Positions 15,557 through 19,122 of a stretch of 19,122 nt of DNA are shown in pieces. The notes beneath the pieces were generated by a model. It saw nothing but the letters and a program-made list of their open reading frames with translations. It did not search any database and was not told the origin of the DNA. The DNA is from Hyphomonadaceae bacterium UBA1001 (lineage in GTDB: Bacteria; Pseudomonadota; Alphaproteobacteria; Caulobacterales; Aquidulcibacteraceae). The translations under genes and the position numbers were made by a program. The stretch is taken from positions 1 to 19,122 of the forward strand of contig DBAV01000177.1 of NCBI GenBank assembly GCA_002291875.1. The letters are read 5' to 3'. How positions within the stretch are numbered: the first letter of the stretch is position 1; every line of letters begins with the position of its first letter.

Positions 15557-16127
15557 TCGCGCCCGTCACTCCGTCCGTCGAAACATCCCCCACCACGCGC
15601 CACATCAGGCGCCCCGGATCGACGGGGCCGGGCATCGACAGCCGGCCGTGCGGGACCACCTCATAGCCGTGCGGTGCAAACCATGCCCGGTCCCCCACCA
15701 GCACGATCACCCCGCCCCCGCGCGCGCTCAGCGCCGCATGGACGGCACCGACCAGGCGCGCCCCGATGCCAAGGCGGCGCGCCCGGGGCGCCACGGCAAT
15801 CGGCCCCAGGAACCAGGTGTCGCGCCTGACGGCGCCGATCCGGATCGGCCATACGCGGCAGGTTCCGATCACGGCATCCTCGCTCACCGCAACGAACGAC
15901 AGGTCTGGCTGGAACCGGTTGCCCTCGCGCAGGCGCTCGGCCGCCTTGGCGAAGCGGCCCGGGCCAAAGGCGCCGTCAACAAGGGCCAGGACGGCCGGCG
16001 CGTCCTGCGCGGCCTCAGGGCGCAGGGACGGCGCGGGCATGGCGGTCGGCAGGGTTACGGGCCGCGCGGCCAGCGTGTCGGGGATCTGCAGCATCGAGGG
16101 GGCGAACTCTGGTGGCGAAACGGGCAT
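15522..16127 (-). CDS. GNAT family N-acetyltransferase
   Basis: The protein has up to 201 residues. A GNAT fold begins at LRPEAAQDAPAVLALVDGAFGPGRFAK (about 35-61). FVAVSEDAVIGTCRVWPIRIG gives the central strands, and FLGPIAVAPRARRLGIGARL (107-125) contains the acetyl-CoA pyrophosphate loop RRLGIG. WFAPHGYEVVPHGRL follows, a pattern typical of the YhbS-like group of predicted small-molecule acetyltransferases. Substrate is unknown. The start is uncertain: ATGs at 16127, 16094 and 16040 are all possible and none has a good ribosome-binding site. The one at 16040 would start right at the domain and give 172 residues. The 3' end runs 35 bases into the oppositely oriented VWA gene. Confidence 0.85.
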   Translation of the reverse strand: MPVSPPEFAPSMLQIPDTLAARPVTLPTAMPAPSLRPEAAQDAPAVLALVDGAFGPGRFAKAAERLREGNRFQPDLSFVAVSEDAVIGTCRVWPIRIGAVRRDTWFLGPIAVAPRARRLGIGARLVGAVHAALSARGGGVIVLVGDRAWFAPHGYEVVPHGRLSMPGPVDPGRLMWRVVGDVSTDGVTGAISVPHGARPAP

Positions 16128-16175
16128 CGGAGGGTCGGCGCCACCCCGTTCCGGGATCAGCGCATTCGGGTCGGA

Positions 16176-16187
16176 AACGGATCCGTT
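16176..16187. promoter_or_regulatory. 12-bp perfect palindrome upstream of the GNAT gene
   Basis: AACGGATCCGTT is perfectly self-complementary and lies 49 bases upstream of the most distal GNAT start, downstream of a TTGACA-containing candidate promoter. The position suits an operator for a dimeric repressor. It occurs once in the segments I scanned, and a 12-bp palindrome can arise by chance. Confidence 0.25.
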
Positions 16188-16252
16188 CGTCGCTGTGTTC
16201 CGCGCATGACCGCGCCCCCGAACATCGGCCTTCCGGCCCGCAGGGGCCGCGC

Positions 16253-16279
16253 ACTATGCGCGCGCAGGGGGGATGTCAA
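16253..16279 (-). promoter_or_regulatory. candidate sigma70-type promoter for the GNAT gene
   Basis: On the minus strand a perfect TTGACA (16274-16279) is followed by a 15-base spacer and CATAGT (16253-16258, four of six matches to TATAAT). It lies just past the antiporter stop and 126 bases upstream of the longest GNAT start. The gap from 16128 to 16293 otherwise holds only short GC-rich inverted repeats. The spacing is below the optimal 17, so the call is tentative. Confidence 0.35.
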
Positions 16280-16293
16280 TGCGGGCATCAGGG

Positions 16294-18111
16294 TCACGAG
16301 ACCGATGCACCCGGGCCGTCCAGCCTGCGGCGCCGGCGCGGGCGCTGGACCTCGATGGCAGCCCCCGAACGCGCCTGGATTTCGTCGCGCAGCAGGGCGC
16401 GCTTGTCGTGGATCGAGGCAATGACGTGCCCCATCGGCACCCCGACATCCACCAGAAGCGTCTCCGCCAGCAGCAGGCTGGCCTCGATGGTTTCCGGCAC
16501 CGCGTCGGTGGCGCCGCGCGCACAGAGCCGCGCTGCGCCCTGGGCATCGCGTGCGCGGGCCACGATCGTCAGGTCCGCCCGGCGCACCCGCGCAGCATCG
16601 ACCACCGCCTCCACCGCCGCCGGCCGGTCCATGGTGACCACCAGCGCACGCGCGTTCTCCAGCCCGCACCGATCCAGATAGGCCGGCTGCGACGCATCCC
16701 CCAGAAACACCTGCCGCCCCGCGCGCCGCGCCCGGGCCACCACTTCGACATCGGTGTCGGTGGCCAGCCATGCGATCGCATGCACGTCCAGCATGTCCGC
16801 CACCAGCTGCCCGACCCGTCCATATCCGGCGATGATGACCCGCGGGGCGTCCTCGAGGTCGCCGGGCAGCATCAGCGCCGGGTCCGGTGCGACCGCGGCC
16901 GCGCGCCGTTCCAGCCGCACCCCAAGGCGCTCGAGCGCCGGCAGCGCCGCCATTGTGAGGGCTGCGACGATCAGGGCGAAATCGGCGGTGGTCTGGTCGA
17001 GCACGCCCGCGGCCAGCCCGGCGGCCAGGATGACGAACGAGAACTCGGACCCCGGCCCCAGCAGCAGGCCGGCCTGGGTGGACGCCGTGCCGCCTGCGCG
17101 AAAGGCCCGCCCCACCATGGCGACGATGGCAGCCTTTGCCGCCACCAGCCCGATCGCTGCGCCCAGGATGGCGAGCGGCTGCTGGAGGATGCGGGCCAGA
17201 TCGATGCTCATCCCGATCGACACCAGGAACACACCCACCAGCAGGCCCTTGAAGGGCTCGATGGTCACTTCGATCTGGCGGCGGTATTCGGTCTCTGCCA
17301 GCAGCATGCCCGCGATCAGCGCGCCCAGCGCCATCGACAGGCCCGCCACCCCCACGGCCACCGCCGAGCCCAGCACCACCAAAAGGCAGGCCGCCATGAA
17401 CAGCTCGGGGCTGTTGGTCCGCGCGACCTAACGGAACAGCGGCCGCAGGATCAGGCGCCCCACCAGCACCAGCGCCACCACCGCCGCGCCCGCCTGAAGC
17501 AGCGCGCCCGCGAAGGCCAGCGCCGGGTCGGCGCCCTCGCGCGCGGCGGTGCCGCCCAGCACGGCAACGCCGAACAGGATCGGCACGACTGCCAGGTCCT
17601 GCAGCACCAGCACGGAAAAGCTGATGCGGCCGGCCGGCGATTTCAGCCGCTTACGTTCCGACAGGACCTGCACGATGATGGCGGTTCTGGACATCGCCAG
17701 CGCCATGCCCACCACCAGCGCCGCAGGCCCCGACAGCCCGACCATGATCGCGATCGCCGCGATCGCCGCCGTCGACAGCACCAGCTGCAGCGTCCCGAGG
17801 CCGAACACGAAGCTGCGCATCAGGCGCAGGCGCTCGAACGAGAGTTCCAGCCCGATCATGAACAGCAGGAACACCACGCCCAGCTCGGCAAAGGGCGCAA
17901 TGGTCGCGCGATCGTCGATGACGAAGGGCTGAAGCCAGGGTGCCTGATCCACCAGCGTGCCCAGGCCCGCCGGTCCGACCAGCATCCCGGTGGCAAGAAA
18001 GCCGACCACCGGCGACAGCTTCAGCCGCAGGAAGACCGGGATCACCACACTGGCCGAGGCGAGGATGATGAACGCTTCCTTGAACTGGGACGGATCGATC
18101 GCGGCAGCCAT
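16294..18111 (-). pseudogene. CPA2/Kef-type cation:proton antiporter with RCK domain, interrupted by an in-frame TAG
   Basis: One continuous frame of 605 codons encodes a monovalent cation:proton antiporter-2 family protein, like KefB/KefC or YbaL. It starts MAAAIDPSQFKEAFIIL and has about 12 hydrophobic segments, with the typical FLLFMIGLELSFERL, the family motif LVLQDLAVVPILF, and GALIAGMLLAETEYRRQIEVTIEPFKGLL. An RCK N-domain follows, with GYGRVG near residue 428, FLGDAS and DRPAAVEAVV. Codon 228 (17428-17430) is TAG, between LRPLFR and VARTNSPELF, where homologues read straight through, usually with Leu. The product splits into 227 residues (17428-18111) and a possible second fragment from the ATG at 17397. 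No other frameshift or stop is visible. The break falls inside the transport domain, so transport is probably lost unless the codon is read through or is an error. The start has no clear ribosome-binding site. Confidence 0.85.
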
Positions 18112-18227
18112 CACACGACTGTGACCGATGCCGGCGCCTGCGTCCACAGCCGGCCATCCAGCCACACGACCCAACGGGCAGAGCGGGCAAGGCGGGGCCA
18201 AATCCGCCCGGTCCGGGGTGTGCTCAT
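18111..18227 (-). CDS. possible 38-codon leader ORF overlapping the antiporter start
   Basis: A small frame begins with ATG at 18225-18227 and ends with a TGA whose last base is the first base of the antiporter ATG (TGATG at 18109-18113). It would encode an Arg- and Trp-rich peptide (four Trp, six or more Arg). The antiporter itself lacks a good ribosome-binding site, so coupled reinitiation from this frame is possible. The small frame has no ribosome-binding site either, although it follows an AT-rich TTAAAC. It could well be fortuitous. Confidence 0.2.
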   Translation of the reverse strand: MSTPRTGRIWPRLARSARWVVWLDGRLWTQAPASVTVV

Positions 18228-18236
18228 GTTTAACAG

Positions 18237-18249
18237 TGCCGGCGCGGCA
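18237..18249 (-). terminator. short hairpin after the OmpA-like gene
   Basis: TGCCG, a 3-base loop and CGGCA lie 3 bases past the stop of the OmpA-like gene and are followed on the minus strand by CTGTTAAAC. The stem is only 5 bp and the T-tract is poor, so it would be a weak terminator at best. Confidence 0.2.
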
Positions 18250-18252
18250 GCC

Positions 18253-19122
18253 TCAGCGCACGCGCCCCACTTCGAACTCGGTGAAATCACCGCCCTGGGG
18301 CGCGATACCGACCGTGGCGGCGAAACGCGTGACTGCCAGCGCGTCCGGCAGCGCGTGGCGCGACGCCAGCACCACGGCTGGCCGGCCCATGGCATCGCCT
18401 TCGGCGCGCCGCGACTCGCCCAGCGTGATCGACCACACCGCAGGCGTGCCCGGACACCCCGCCTCACGGACCTTTTCAGCCAGCGATTCGGCGCGCGCGG
18501 CCGCAAGGCGCCGGTTCAGCGCGGTCGGACCATCCGAGGATGCCGCCCCGAACACCACGAAGGCGCGCGCATCGCAGACACCCTCGCCCGTGGTGAAGGG
18601 AACCGCGCGCCCGGTGCCGTCGAACACGATGTCGGTGCGGCCCAGCGCCCATACCGCCTCGGGGTCGCGATACCCCACCCGCCAGGCCGTGCCCTCGGCA
18701 CCCGGCGCCCCGGCGAAGGGTAAGGCCGCCGCCGCCCGGATCGGGGCCGGAAGGGGGGGTGCGGCGATGACGGGCGCAGGCGCAGCCGTCACCGGGGTCG
18801 GGGATGTCGTCGGCACGGACGCCGGGCGGGCCTGCCACAGGGCCAGGATCGCGGGGACCAGCACCGCCAGCGCGACGAGGGCCAGGACAAGCGCGATCAG
18901 CCCCTTCCAGACGATGGGCGCGACGCGTCCCAGCGCGCGCGCCGCCGCGTCGCCCGCTGAGAGCGCACGTTCGCAAAGGCGTGCACCGGCCAGCAGCAAC
19001 CAGGCCACGCCCGCAAGCATCGCCGCACCGGCCGCCTGCGTGCCCCGAAGCAGCAGGGCCGTCGCCAGCGTCCACGGTGGCGGGCCGCGCCAGCGCGGTC
19101 CCGCAGGTCCCGGCAGGGCCAG
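18253..19122 (-). CDS. membrane protein with OmpA-like tail (5' partial)
   Basis: The frame is open from the right edge of the window to the TGA at 18253, 289 codons. The first usable start codon seen is ATG at 19020 (255 residues). However, it lies within a hydrophobic segment (AAGAAMLAGVAWLLLAGARL) and has no ribosome-binding site, so the true start is probably beyond the window. A second, strong helix follows (GLIALVLALVALAVLVPAILALW), then a Pro/Ala-rich linker and a soluble domain of about 160 residues. That domain contains LNRRLAAARAESLAEKV, which resembles the helix of OmpA C-terminal domains (N..L...RA..V), after FVVFGAASSDG. Peptidoglycan-binding residues are not clearly conserved, so it is at most a divergent OmpA-like protein. 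It lies 141 bases upstream of the antiporter gene. Confidence 0.6.
   Translation of the reverse strand: MALPGPAGPRWRGPPPWTLATALLLRGTQAAGAAMLAGVAWLLLAGARLCERALSAGDAAARALGRVAPIVWKGLIALVLALVALAVLVPAILALWQARPASVPTTSPTPVTAAPAPVIAAPPLPAPIRAAAALPFAGAPGAEGTAWRVGYRDPEAVWALGRTDIVFDGTGRAVPFTTGEGVCDARAFVVFGAASSDGPTALNRRLAAARAESLAEKVREAGCPGTPAVWSITLGESRRAEGDAMGRPAVVLASRHALPDALAVTRFAATVGIAPQGGDFTEFEVGRVR

Noticed and set aside
17428..17430. TAG read as an amino acid (genetic code change) in this organism
   Set aside because: TAG ends ilvA at 825-827 and the LON gene at 5031-5033 exactly where the families end, so it works as a stop codon here.
1..19122. tRNA, rRNA, CRISPR arrays, insertion-sequence ends and prophage genes
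   Set aside because: Looked for by eye; no tandem spaced repeats, transposase-like product, long terminal inverted repeats or tRNA-like cloverleaf was seen in the gaps between genes.

Overview
This is a GC-rich window (roughly 70% by eye) from what looks like an alphaproteobacterium, probably near Rhodospirillales. The evidence is the composition, the abundance of in-frame GTG starts, and family-level resemblance of the proteins. In particular, a MoxR / DUF58 / DUF4159 / VWA cluster lies head-to-head with a DUF1285 / NUDIX / DUF6111 / CCA-transferase string. Coding density is very high: no gene-free stretch exceeds about 170 bases. I see no tRNA or rRNA gene, insertion sequence, CRISPR array or phage gene.

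Layout. (1) 1-816, plus: a metallo-beta-lactamase-fold hydrolase of the persulfide-dioxygenase/Blh type, cut by the left edge. (2) 825-8611, minus, read from 8611 down: DUF1285 protein, NUDIX CoA-pyrophosphatase-type protein, small DUF6111-type membrane protein and CCA tRNA nucleotidyltransferase, each start overlapping the preceding stop by four bases. After a 95-base gap come a stand-alone LON-domain protein, a Trm112-like protein and a DUF971 protein. Mannose-1-phosphate guanylyltransferase follows, then a FemAB/CelD-type acyltransferase and threonine ammonia-lyase with an ACT domain. (3) 8656-15556, plus: a four-gene operon of MoxR AAA+ ATPase, DUF58 protein, a 916-residue BatA/DUF4159 membrane protein and a 676-residue membrane protein with VWA and glutamine-amidotransferase-like domains. 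(4) 15522-19122, minus, read from the right: a membrane protein with an OmpA-like tail (cut by the right edge), a CPA2/Kef-type cation:proton antiporter with an RCK domain, and a GNAT acetyltransferase.

The plus-strand operon is the least understood part. The MoxR ATPase and DUF58 protein are cytoplasmic. The two large membrane proteins, by positive-inside reasoning, hold their VWA-like, amidotransferase-like and DUF4159 domains in the periplasm. This resembles the MoxR/VWA chaperone modules (Bat, RavA-ViaA) but with an envelope-facing half of unknown function.

The clearest anomaly is in the antiporter gene: one in-frame TAG codon at 17428-17430 splits an otherwise intact reading frame inside the membrane domain. 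TAG also ends ilvA and the LON gene here, so it acts as a stop in this genome. The antiporter is therefore probably a very recent pseudogene, a sequencing error, or (less likely) a readthrough or split gene.
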